Positions 18,340 to 29,112 of a DNA stretch of 30,761 nt are shown in pieces. A program made the translations under genes and the position numbers. Origin of the DNA: Gracilaria vermiculophylla. Lineage: Eukaryota > Rhodophyta > Florideophyceae > Gracilariales > Gracilariaceae. The notes under the pieces are model-generated. The model made no database searches, was not told where the DNA came from, and worked only from the letters and a program-made list of their open reading frames with translations. The stretch spans positions 514,548-545,308 of the forward strand of contig JAHNZQ020000079.1 in assembly GCA_019155205.2 (NCBI GenBank), read 5' to 3'. The stretch's first letter is position 1; every line of letters begins with the position of its first letter.

Positions 18340-18341
18340 TA

Positions 18342-20156
18342 CATTTGTTCGTGTTTTTATGATTTCACAGCATGTCGTATGTTTTTGAAACAATCTGTAG
18401 CATAGCTTACATTTCATTGTCAGAGCAGATAGAAAGTCAGTATGGATTTTTAACATCCAACGTTTAGATCTCGAGTGTCATCACACATTGGGTTCACGTA
18501 CCAAAGGTTGACTCTCACCCATTATTTCACAATAAAGCCCAGCGCCGGCGGCTCCTGCGACGCCTCGGTCCCCGGGCATTGCTTCACGATATTATCGAGC
18601 ACAGAAAACCTTTGGAATACTTTCTATGCTTGAAAATTATACACTATTATTCAAGAAAAATACTACTTCCTTACACTGTTAACGAAGAAAAAACATGTTG
18701 CATTACTTTTAAGCAATTCACACGACCTATTGAGCTTCGAACTATACCTGAATAATTAAGTTTCTTTAACATAGCAACACTCTTCATCTTTTGTTTATTC
18801 TTCGTTCTCTACTAAGGATAATTGTTGCCAGGTCTCTTCTTTTGTTTGCCGAAAAATTTTTTCGCCGCTTTGTATTTGCTTCGCTTCGCACCAAAGGAAA
18901 AATAATATTTTTGTCAACAACAACAACTACTTAATTTGTACGAAGCTCTAAATTAAAAACAAATCCACGCAAACCAATGTGCGAGCACTTAGTTCAAGAT
19001 GGCTTCATGGAGGTAAACCCATCCCTGAACAACCCCATTCGGCAGTCGACTCACTCTAAAACCCAAAAAATCCGTTAGAGTCGGAAATCCAGAGTTTTCC
19101 GATTTTACACAGAACATTTTGAAACTGTTTAAAAACTCGTTCAATAAAGAAAGGGGCCCCACCGAAAAACTATCAAGTCCTAGAATCTCCCAAATAATCA
19201 ATTTGAAAAACCCAAGAAATTCCATTAAAGCCCGATGGCCCCATTGAAAACATCCCAAGTCTCAGGTTGTTCTCGTCGAGCTCGAAAAACGATTATTTTT
19301 GATTCTGCACAGGACTTATTGATTTTGTACAAAAAAAGGTTAAAAATCGACTTTGACTTGAGCAAGCAAATTTCTAGGTCCAAAACGTATTTCACTACCA
19401 CCTTTCGAAGTACAAGATCGCTTCCAAAACACTTCCTAGCTTCCTTCCATTTCCATTAGGTTTCCTGTTCCTGTAATTGTGCCTTAACTAACTCATGAGC
19501 CCCAAACCGGCAGGGTTGCAAAACATTAAATAACGTTGAGGTGCTGGTGACCACTGCCTAAAAATTGAGCCGCTGGCACTCTGTTAACGTTTTCAGAAAA
19601 CTATACATGCGGTAAGGCTGAATGTAAAGTTTAAAGTTTTTGTCAGACCGCCAGCGATCCCTATACTTTCTTTCATGGTCTGGAAGACGACCACAAAGTT
19701 TATCGGTTGAAACACCACTAAAACGCATCATATGTGGGTCACAGTCTGGTTAATACCAATTCCTCGAGCAGCACGATGTAGATGAGCTCCAAAAACGAGC
19801 AGGTTTTATCGCGAAGAGTTTGAGTTCTCTCAACAACATCTTTCTGTTTACAAATTGGGTTAATAAAACCGGAAGGAAATACGGCCGGATTGTTACCCTC
19901 ACGTTTCTCCCTCGCTTCGAAATAGAAATATTCATGCTTGTATAATGAGGCTTCGGTGTTGTCAAGTCCAAGACTACTACACCATCCGTGTTCAATCCCA
20001 AAAGATCACCAAACCCTAAAAACTCTTCGAAAGAAGCTAATTACCGGTACCAATATCCGGCTGCCGTTGCCGGAAGAGATCAAACGACAAGACATATGCG
20101 GTTGACCTCGGGAAAACCCTCTGATTCTGAACAGCTCTTGCCTTAACCAACCCATG
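18342..20156. other. AT-rich DNA, mostly featureless, with small repeats
   Basis: A short GC-rich patch at about 18538-18600 interrupts AT-rich DNA. At 19080-19260 two diverged copies of a roughly 85-bp segment recur (GGCCCCACCGAAAAACTATC-like near 19154 and GGCCCCATTGAAAACATCCC-like near 19238). The minus-strand open frame at 18989-19258 is this repeat. No gene seen. Confidence 0.5.
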
Positions 20157-21055
20157 AATACTGTAGTGCAATGTACCAAACGGGATATTACCACCAAGAA
20201 TGTTTGAAACACCTTTTCGCCAGGTAGTTCACGGGCAGAGCCACCCTCGGGCGAGGCACACGAGCCGGACGTAACTCCGGGGCCAATTTGTCGCAGCGGA
20301 TGCAGGAGTAAGACGAATGGAGAAACCGGGCATTCGGCAAGTCTTGTGATTGAAGCAGGTTCCGTAAGAACGGTAAGATTTCCATGTTATATGTCGGTCT
20401 ATCTCGGTGCGGCCGAGTAATATATTTGGCAGCGCGGGTTTCTTGCAAGCCGCGTTGAGCGGGTAGCAGACGTAGTCCAGAAAAAGTAAACCGGAGAGCC
20501 GATGGGGATAACCTCGTACGAGGGTGAACCGGAAAGGAGGGATGAATACTCCAGACAGTGGTTCTCGTAAGTTTCTGTGAAGCTCCTATTCTAGTTAAGC
20601 TTTTCCAACCCGACCCGTTCAACCAGGTGTCTGTATATGCTTTGTAGTGCAATACCCAAAAGGGGAAATTACCGCGAGGAATGTTCGAACCTCCCTCTCG
20701 CGAGGTATTTGCGGGGCAGAGCCTTCCTCACGTGAGGCACACGAGCCAAGCGTAACTCCGGGGCCACGCTGTCGCAGCAGGTGCAGTAGTAAGAGGAATG
20801 GAGAAACCAGAGATCAGGCATGTCCGATGATTGAGGCAGTTTCCGCAAGTACGGTGGAGTTTCCCGGTTATATATCGGGCTATCCCGGGGCGGCCAAGTA
20901 ATATATGGGGCCGCGCGAATATCTTGCAAGCTGCGTTAAGCGGGTGGTGGACGTATTCCGAAAGGGGTTAACCGGATGTCCGGTGGGGACAACCTCGTAC
21001 GAGGGCAAACCTGAAAGAAGGGAAGAATAGTCCAAATAATGGTTCTCGGCTTCAC
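20157..21055. repeat. Two-copy tandem repeat with 481-bp period
   Basis: Copy A (about 20163-20567) and copy B (about 20644-21048) align at a constant offset of 481 bp from GTAGTGCAAT at the left to TGGTTCTCG at the right. By eye they are about 70-75% identical. Shared landmarks include GAGGCACACGAGCC, GTAACTCCGGGGCCA and the palindrome CCTCGTACGAGG (20512-20523 and 20993-21004). GC content is higher than in the flanks. The minus-strand open frames (20188-20652, 20669-20929) are no better conserved as protein than as DNA, so I read this as a non-coding repeat, possibly an old element or tandem LTRs. Confidence 0.85.
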
Positions 21056-21677
21056 AGGCGGTTGGCTTTCGTAGTCCACGGCGTACTTCTCCAATGTGGA
21101 GAGAGATGTCTGCGTGGGTGGCAAGTTCAGACCGAAGCTCCCACCTGGTGCGGTTTCTTGGGAACGACGGCCGAAGTGCCGACGCGCAAAATACTGAAGC
21201 TCTAGGGCCGAAATGGCAGAAATAACCAAATAAATAAAAAAGCGAAAAATACGAAATCAAGTGTGCAAGGCAGGCGCCAATCAGCGCCCACACTGTAGCC
21301 ATCGTGGCGCTCGTGCGTGCCGCGGGCGTGACATGTCGAGTGACACGCGCCGCTTCGGCTACTCCGGAATTTATCCGTTCTCAAAAGTGCGGCCTAAACG
21401 GAATTCGGTGAACCGTCAAAGTGCCGAAAAATGTTCCCTGGAGGGCATTGCACTTCACGCTTTGCGGAATGAAAACAGAGTCCGACCATCCCATTGGCAT
21501 TGAGCATATAACAGGGTACTTCTGCGAGCATTCGAACTTATAACTAGGCAATCCGAAGAATTTTCGTGATCATTCGTGCACCTTCATTTGATGATGCTGA
21601 TCATCCATATCGTTCTTCCTCACATAAAATGTTTTGCGGTGCGGCAAAAATAGCTTTCCTAAATGTCCCGGATTTGA
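21056..21677. other. Spacer without a recognised gene
   Basis: GC content falls back after the tandem repeat. Only short random open frames are present and I see nothing further. Confidence 0.5.
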
Positions 21678-21884
21678 TCAATCAACACATATCCCCGCTA
21701 CAAAAGCTTTGTTTGCATTTATAGTGTCATTGATCAGGCGCAGAACTCCCTTCTCTTTTATGGGGACAGCAAAGACTTCATTCGTAATTTCTGCTTGTTC
21801 CCTTTTCATCGAAATCTTTCCTACCCCTTCTAGTTTTTTGATTAGCTTATTACATTCTCCTTCTTCCATCCGACAAAAAAACAT
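21678..21884 (-). pseudogene. Probable retroelement reverse-transcriptase fragment
   Basis: About 68 residues. EITNEVFAVPIKEKGVLRLI followed by NDTINANK fits the first conserved block of LTR or DIRS-type reverse transcriptases (a linker, a V.VPKKDG-like turn, then LR.I.D.R.LN). The usual invariant Arg is replaced in the D-x-R-x-LN part, and the catalytic YxDD block is absent. It ends at a stop after AGICVD. A by-eye match only. Confidence 0.4.
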
Positions 21885-22470
21885 TTTGTAGTGGCTACCT
21901 ATTTTTTCTGTTTATTTCTAACAGGTCTTGAGACACGTATTTCTTACGAATGTCTTGGGGTAATAATTTCAGGACATTCGATGATGCTGCCAGGCTTTCA
22001 ATGTGCAGTGACAACACGTCTGTGTTGACTAATTCCTAGGTGTGACGTTCACCATAAAGCAGTGAGTCTTCCTCTGCGACGGGGACCCCCGCTTCGAAAA
22101 AGTTTTGGCGGGAGGATTCCTCCCCGAGGCCTCGCAAGTAGGTGACAGCAAACCATTAGAGAGCGTTTCTTTCACGGCTAGAAAGCGATTGGGAGAAGAC
22201 ATGCGCGGCATAGAGCCCATTTAGTCTAGACACAAGGTTCCGCAAAATGGAGTCTAGCAGCATCCTTTTTACGTAACGCTGCCTTCATCGCTTGCTACTT
22301 CCTTGCTCATGCCTGCTACCACACATGGAATCATCCACTGGAGGGTAAGCATATCTCTCTTGTTCATCATGCAAATTAAAGTAGTAGTAGTTTTTGTTTT
22401 TTAAAAGGAATGAAGAAGAGGCCCCCTCCTCCCTCTCCCCGCCTTGTAGGGCACACTTTCGGAAATTTGC
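21885..22470. other. Spacer without a recognised gene
   Basis: An 8-bp-arm inverted repeat (CGAATGTC at 21947-21954, GACATTCG at 21973-21980) is the only structure noted. The open frame at 22029-22220 looks random. Confidence 0.45.
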
Positions 22471-24072
22471 TCAAAGCTCTTGACAGAACTCGGCCGACTT
22501 GAGCAGCCGTCGACGATATATTTCTGATAGTATCTCGTCCTTATTCTCTTCCAATTCTCTGTCTGCATCCCACGTGCTCGAATTATCTGCCGTGACCACA
22601 GCCGCCAACCGGCGAACGGCGACTTCAACTGACAATTCCCGTCTGGCTTTTAAAATCTCGACCGAATCTGTATCGTAGTCCACTATTTTCGTGATGCAAG
22701 CGCTCTCTAGGATATTCCAAGTATGGTTGAGCTGAAGAGCTTCTTTCCACGCCAAAACTGTCCGAAATTTTGTGAGAGCCTTTCGGAGCATATCTTCCTC
22801 CATTAACTGTTTCACAACTAAGGCGGGGTCCGGGAAAGGTCAGGCTGCGAATCCCTAAATTAAATTATTACTACATTTCTTGCTGTTTTTCGAGACCAGC
22901 TCTCCATCACTTTCTTGCTCCAATTATGATGAGCCGATGCCAAGACCTAAGGATTCTATTCCTCCTTTAGTACAGTGGCTTCTACGGAAATAGGATGGTT
23001 TGGCCTTAAGGTATAATATTTCTAAGGAGGGTTTGTAATTTAGTAGTTGGGCCACGTGGTGCATAATCTCGCCCGCGTGCGCTACAGTATCCTTCAGGTA
23101 CGGTAGAATTATTATTTATTTTAGATAATCTATGTAGGTAATAAGCACAGTGGCGAGACCTGCCGAGGCGGGCTCCCGGCTTGATACTTAACCTGCCGGT
23201 TGAGTCCCACCTCTGGGGAACTAAAGAATGCACCCTTGAGTCTTCTTCTACTTTTCCGGTTAGAGTCTTTTGTCTATCTACGCAAGTTTCTAAGCCGCTG
23301 ATCTCCAGGTCGCATCATAGCTGCGCCTGTAGGAGCATTGTCCGCCCAGTGAACCTCCACCTCCGCTTGGTGTTTGCGGATCCATTTCATAATTTCCCCC
23401 GCTCGCGACAGCGGATACCGGAGACCACCTTTAGGAATACGCGCTTTTGGAGTGACCAAAACCTCCTAACGGACGTAGTGCTTTACTACCTTTTGACATG
23501 AGGGCTGACAGTACCACACCTCCCACGACTAAAGCCCGATCAAGATCAACGGCAAGATCTCGGGTGCCAGAACGCTTCTTTCCCTTGAGCCTTCATACCT
23601 TTCCTTCAAGTTTTTCCTGCTTTTTAGGCTGTTTCATCTGACCTTCCTGCATAACAGAAAGTTTTGACAAAAGCAATTCAAAACGATCGCGTTCATTGAG
23701 CGGTGCACGCGTCTCCTCCGCCTCAGAGGCATCCCAGTACTCGACCCCGCTCTCTGACTCATCATCATAGTCCCCAGATTACTGAGACCAGCTTTCTGCG
23801 GGATCCTTTCCGGTCCAGATGTAGATATCTGTAACAGATAATGGATATGTCCCGTCTTGTACAGCCAGAAGGATTTTGTCAACATTTCCTTCTGACGGCA
23901 TTCCCGTCAATTCCTTTCTGAGGGCATCAAGCAAGGTTTTATTGCTATCTGTTCTCTCACCAAAATATGAGGACGGCGTTGCTCCAAATCTCTTCCTGAA
24001 CACTTCCAGGGCACCGCCCCCCTGCCTTTGATCGTTTTCATACAGGCAGAGGACAAAGTTTTTTTCTTTAAA
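22471..24072 (-). pseudogene. Degraded protein-coding relic, possibly gag-like part of a retroelement
   Basis: Several open segments on one strand have natural, charged, helical protein composition. The longest-reading one runs from about 24072 leftward: EKNFVLCLYENDQRQ, then FRKRFGATPSSYFGERTD, with one stop at 23779-23781, then GVEYWDASEAEETRAP. A second segment is at 23274-23459 (HQAEVEVHWADNAPTG) and a third at 22471-22815 (114 aa, amphipathic: ALTKFRTVLAWKEALQ). They lie upstream, in the sense direction, of the RT-like fragment at 21.7-21.9 kb, so one broken retroelement is plausible. I know no family that fits and the linkage is inferred. Confidence 0.35.
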
Positions 24073-24483
24073 TTAGCAGGTCACTACTCGGCTACAGGGT
24101 CGACCCAAACCAATCAGGTGGCTATCTTAACCGAGGGCAGGAGTCTGCGCATTAAGGAGGCCTGTTCCTGGCCAAGCGCATAGCCTAAAAAGGTCCAGTC
24201 GTCACCTGACCCACATAGTAGTGGAACTAGGTGTTGGCCTCGTACCCGCCAAACCCTTAGAGCTACTATAGTTGAAACTGCTCGGGATTTATGTTTTTCA
24301 ACCAAGACACCAAGTCTTTTTATAATGAGTCAATGTGGCATTTTGTCCACGTGGCCATGCCCGTCCGCTTGGACGAGAGAAACAATCCTGAGAGAGAATC
24401 CCTACTTAGAGAACAGATACCATCACAAACAAATAACAAACAAGAACCACAAACAATCAGACACATTCTCTCTCACAGGAATC
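24073..24483. other. Spacer without a recognised gene
   Basis: Short open frames only, with A-rich DNA from about 24420. I see nothing to annotate. Confidence 0.45.
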
Positions 24484-24765
24484 ACACACAGATAGAAAAT
24501 AAATTTCCTCTTCAGGTTTATTAAAAAAAAAAGAGAAATAATCGAAAAATATCGAAACCCTCCTGATACTGCCCAGAAACACGGAAAAAACAGAAAACCT
24601 GCCGCTTAACCGCTTTGTGCTCACCCACAGAACGAAAACAAAATTTCCGCCCTGATAATCAAGAAAAACACAGAAGTAATCGAAAACTTCCGAACATTCT
24701 TGATTCTGCTCGAAAACGGTAGCAAAACAAATCTCCCGCAGCTAAACAGCCTTGGCCTTCACTAA
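24484..24765. repeat. Tandem repeat, two diverged units of about 139 bp
   Basis: The blocks ACAGATAGAAAATAAATTTC, GAAATAATCGAAAAATATCG and CTGCCGCTTAACCGCTTT of unit 1 recur in the same order in unit 2, offset 138-140 bp (second starts near 24624 and 24673). A partial third unit may follow at about 24765. It resembles a decayed satellite. Confidence 0.65.
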
Positions 24766-27459
24766 CAGGTATCTTTCACTCAATTTCTTCGTTAGCCAGT
24801 TAATACTGCCCGGCCGGCACCGCGAGGAGATGGAGATCAGATTCAAACCGGCCATAAAGAGACGTCTTGACTTTCCCTCTCGGAAGTAAAACTGCCTACG
24901 CAATCCCTCGCTAGTAAAGCATTTTCTGCATATTGACCATAAGAAAGCACAATGCCGATGTAAAAGAAACCAATCAACTTTATTTATGTATTAGAAAATT
25001 GACCTCATCTAGAAGCTTAATATAGGAATCAAAAGAGTTTTCTGGGGTTGAAAATATCACTTATTCTAAACTTTTTCGGAACCCTACTATTTTTCTATTA
25101 TGAGATATAAATGGGTTCAGTTGTTTGCAATCAAACTGAAATATACAGTAAATTTATATATATACCATATCTGTTGAAGAAAATAATTTAAATGCCTATT
25201 ACTGTTTGTTATACTCGTGTGTGAACGTTCAATATTTACATCAAACGTAGATAAAGAGCCATTTCCAGATAGAAACCCAGAAACAATCCAAAAATTTCAG
25301 ATAAACTAGAATATAGTGAGAACACCTTTTTGTCAGTGTATTATTTCAATTGCTGTTTTTCGTTGCAGCTGTTTATCTTCATTTTTAGTTCAAGAAAGAT
25401 CTGTACGAATGGATTTTTCATTTAGATTTCTAGTGTAAAGCGAATTTGGCATTCATTTCATATATATACTTATAGTCAGATAATATGCGAGTAAAGCATG
25501 TCTATAATAAAGATATCGTTAGCTTGAATTTTACTTTTTGAACGATGACAAACTTAATGCAACAGATTAGACTTCCAATTTGGGTGAGAAAATCAATTCT
25601 TTCTTAATGTTTAAGTGATTTTTATTTATTTTGTTTTTCTCCTTAACACTCTTTATCATTGAGTTTGACGGCAACTAAAACTTTGCAAATAATACGGTTT
25701 TTGAGCACTTTTATACAGAAGTTACAAATCCTTCGTTGACCGAGTTTTTCATGCCGGCAAGTACTGTTCTTGTTTTCAACTCAAAGACATAAAAGTTAAT
25801 GAAAAGTTTTGAAAATATATTGCTATACGTTTAAACTCACTTTCCGCTTAACAGTCGTATGTGAAAATTTTTTATGTTACACAAAGTCCCAAAAATGTAC
25901 AGTTAAAAGGAGTAGAAGTCGGAAATTGTATTGGCACATAACGAAACTCTCTCCTAATATGGCAGTTATAACACAAAAGAGGTTGTTAGAGAAAACAGCA
26001 TACCATATGTATTGAAACTCAAACTAGTATTATTAACGCCGTTTAATATATCGAATTTACAACAAATATATTTTTAATGAAAGTTATTTCTCTAGTCTCA
26101 CAAAGAAAAACTCTAGAAGGAAAAAACAAGTAGCACGTAGAGGTTCAACAATATGTAATAACGTTTAGATATATGTATGATTATTATTTTCTTCGATTTT
26201 GCCATTACAATCGAGACCCTCTGATATCTTTTGACTAATACGATACATATGTCGTAAAAGACGGACAAATAATTCTCAAAAGTCCAATCATATTGGAATA
26301 TTTCTGAAATATCCATTAAAACGACTTTAATGTTCTATTCGCAACAAAAAGAAATGACCAATGCGTAATGAAAACCCATGAAAAGTTGTAAAAGAAGCAA
26401 TGCTCGAAAATCCAAGCAGAAAAAAAATTCTATATATTTCCAAAAGAAAACCAAGAGGCGATGAGACGCTTCTGGAATGTGGATATCTGTGAGCTGAAAA
26501 ATACAGCTGTACCAATGATTATACCTGCATGACTGGAGTAACATTGTAGCCCTCAAGGTGCGGCTTCTTCAAAATGCTAAATAAAGGTCATAATGAGGGA
26601 TGCAACTCATCAGTTATTGTCTGGGTGGACCATCTTAGGCGATAAATATTAGCAGACCCGCCTCATAAATGGTAAATCAGTATCGTCACAGACCTGTGCA
26701 ACGCTTGCATTAAGCGCCAACCACATTATTTGGTACTTTATGTAGTGCCCCGTAATGGTTAGCTACACTTGCAGATCTGATAATGAGCTCGCGAAGCCGC
26801 CCTCGAGGGCTTAATAAATAGCAGAGGCCCAGGTGAAGGAAACGGAAGCCAACCAACAAGCACTTTTTTTTGGGGATACACTTAAAGAACCCGAATTCGG
26901 TCATTCCCTAGAGACGCCTACAGCATTATTACTTTACTGTATCTGAGCGACAGCTATCGTGCTGAGGTTCTCCTCAGTTCTTTGTCAACCTTGGCGTCTT
27001 TTTGACCCCGTGCTGTTCAATTCCTAAGCGTTTTTCCCAGATATTCCTGTGCTGTAGTCTACGGCAATATTTACAAGACCTTCATCTAATCCTCTACCCG
27101 GGCATTCTTGAGACAGCACTGCTTGGTTTTTCATTTTTTTTAAAGTCCGTTGCCAGCAACGCGGCGCACGCACAGGCGTTTACTCTGAATACATCCACCT
27201 CTGCTACTAAAGCTGTATTGTCGCTGTTAGAATGTCATAAATAGCCTGGCACGATCCGTTTCATAGATTGACCTTCTATCCGGGCATCGTAGAAAATCTT
27301 ATTAAGAGCATGTCCACCGAGGAGGCCGGAAGACGAGCACACAGCCAAAACGTTTTACACGTGAGACGCCATGGTTGGCTATGTCTGAATTGACGTTTTG
27401 ATCAGAAGGTCGGCCGGTGATCGTCTTTAGCGGTAGTTCACCTTCCGTGCTTGTTCGCA
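24766..27459. other. Very AT-rich, gene-free stretch
   Basis: The most AT-rich part of the window is about 24950-26550, with many stops in all frames and open frames under 75 codons. At 26570-27450 the composition is more balanced but still lacks any recognisable coding or RNA gene. Confidence 0.55.
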
Positions 27460-28032
27460 ATGACCTCCATCGTTCTCCAAGACGAGATAGAAGACGTTCT
27501 TGACGAGTTTCTGGGCGACTTGTTGACAAGCTCAGCTAGCAAAACTGAGAAAAGACATCATGAAGGTTCCCAGCGGGGTAGAATTTCGACAGTTGATTTC
27601 CAAATACATGAGGGCTTCCATAAGTTGTACAACGACTATCTTGCGCCCAACCCAGTATACTTCAGTGAACATTTTCGTCATTGTTTCGGCATAACCAGAG
27701 TAATATTAGACAAGATACGCCAGACGCTACAAAGGCACTGTACTTACTTTTAATACGGAAAAGACTGTACAGGAGTTTTCAGTTTTCGTGTTGAGCAAAA
27801 TTCAATTGCAGCCTTGCGATTACTTGCGTCCGGCGGAGCGGCGGACAATTTCGATGCGTGTAACAGGATGAGTGAATCAACCGCATCCCAATGCTTGACG
27901 ACCTTTTGTAGAATTATAGTAGCAGCATTTGGGGATACGTACCTACGGTGTCCAATAGAAGAAGATTTAGAAAAGATTCTCCAGCGTGCCAGAGATCTGG
28001 GCTTCGCTGGGATGATTGGTAGTGCACTTTGA
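27460..28032 (+). pseudogene. PIF/Harbinger (HARBI1-type) transposase, N-terminal half
   Basis: DDE nuclease of a cut-and-paste transposon. From the ATG at 27460 the frame gives an acidic start and ISTVDFQIHEGFHKLYNDYL, then APNPVYFSEHFRHCFGI, the standard opening of this family. A single in-frame stop (27751-27753) interrupts it. The same frame continues through ALRLLASGGAADNFDACNRM and SESTASQCLTTFCRIIVAAF, then TYLRCPIEEDLEKIL, and ends GFAGMIGSAL at a stop. In intact relatives GSxDC, with the first catalytic Asp, comes at exactly that point, so the catalytic triad is missing. About 190 aa remain of the usual 350-450. Downstream DNA gives no recognisable continuation. Confidence 0.8.
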
Positions 28033-28295
28033 GTAGCCCGTTTGGGGGGGAGATGAACGTTTTTACGCACTGGAGGGTTCTATACATGGCCTATGTCAGG
28101 GAACGCAGATTCTCCGGGATATACAGAAGCAGCGATAACTGGAATCCGATATCCACGAACATTTGGGGACCCTCCATGGAGACTCGGGAAAAGAAGAAGA
28201 CGTTCGGAAATGCCCTCGAAACGCTCAGTTTATCGAACAGGAGAGAGAATTTTCTGGACCTATTTCAGGAGAAACTGGTAGAAATTTCGCATCAA
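28033..28295. other. Junction between the two Harbinger relic genes
   Basis: The transposase should continue here, but no frame resembles the catalytic domain. Open frames at 28029-28361 and 28163-28447 have no domain and overlap the opposing relic. Confidence 0.5.
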
Positions 28296-29112
28296 GGCCT
28301 TCTGTGCATTGCCTCTCTGAATTCTCTTCTTCTTCAGCTTCCTTTCTCTCAATTTTTTTGAGAACCCTGTTTCGTGAGATATGGAAATATTCTTGCACTT
28401 CAGGACTGAGATCTCTTGACGATATGAACAGAGCTATATCGTTGTAATGCTGGATCTCATTTGCTCTTTTCTTTTACAGCACTAAAGCTCCTTTGGCAAT
28501 CTCCAGCTTGGCCACAAAATGTTGATGTTTAGTGTACTCTGCCTTGGCCACTTTCCTACACTTTGGAAGTTTAGATTTCACATCACCTCTGGAAATGTTT
28601 TCGGTATTGATTTTCTTCGATTTGCTCTGTTGCTCGAAAGACTCTGTACCAGATATAAGTAACATATATTCAGTAGAATGTGACATATTTTTCATCTGTG
28701 CCGCAAACTTTGGATGGTTTTGGACCAGTTCTCATGCAGCTGAAAAGCGAAACGATTCTCACACATCATCCTTGATAGAGTTCATTTTTACGCCATTGTA
28801 TAGTCCTGCAACCATTTGAAGTCTTTCTTCTTCTTTTTATCTTGATGGATTGATGCGTAAAACACAACTATGGCAAGACGAAAAAATTGTGCACTTTTCT
28901 AAGATGCGTTTTAACGATTAAGAACAGATTTGTACAGAGTGGGGGGACGATATGTGGGCTTGTACACTTCGTTGTATACTTTGGAAATGCTTTCAAAAAA
29001 GACTTTCTTTTTCCAGTCAGTTCCAAGGATTTCATCCTTGGATGTTTTCATTTATGATTTGGGAACTGCTGTGTCTTCTTGAGTGGTAAAGCTCGGACCT
29101 CTTGTACTGTGC
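28296..29112 (-). pseudogene. PIF/Harbinger Myb/SANT-like partner protein, degraded
   Basis: The second Harbinger protein binds DNA and brings the transposase to the nucleus and ends. From 29112 leftward, RGPSFTTQEDTAVPKS, a stop, then DEILGTDWKKKVFFESISKV and YRPPTLYKSVLNR match the SANT-type opening (FT..ED, D.IVGTDQ....FW.RI...Y, then R....L...W). A frame change and stops follow. About 28750-28715 reads FRFSAA, a stop (TGA where Trp is expected), then ELVQNHPKFAAQMKN, matching the W..L...HPKW block. From 28695 it continues RKVAKAEYTK, a stop at 28474-28476, SSRDLSPEVQEYFHISRNRV and an acidic end, as in this family. It lies opposite the transposase, tail to tail. At least four stops and one frameshift make it a dead copy. 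Confidence 0.6.

Larger units (their letters stand above)
17841..18341 (+). mobile_element. Right part of a Tc1/mariner (Tc1-type, DD34E) transposon
   Basis: Begins at the gap edge with transposase sequence and ends at a TA dinucleotide (18340-18341) preceded by a Tc1-like terminal repeat. The left end and any left terminal repeat were not found upstream of the gap, so they are in the gap or lost. Confidence 0.75.

Noticed and set aside
20188..20929. Minus-strand open frames in the 481-bp repeats as a duplicated protein gene
   Set aside because: Protein identity between copies is lower than DNA identity by eye, and the frame does not stay open through the second copy.
23148..23220. tRNA-like sequence with CCGGTTGAGTCCCACC
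   Set aside because: The T loop lacks TTC and no acceptor or anticodon stems could be paired.
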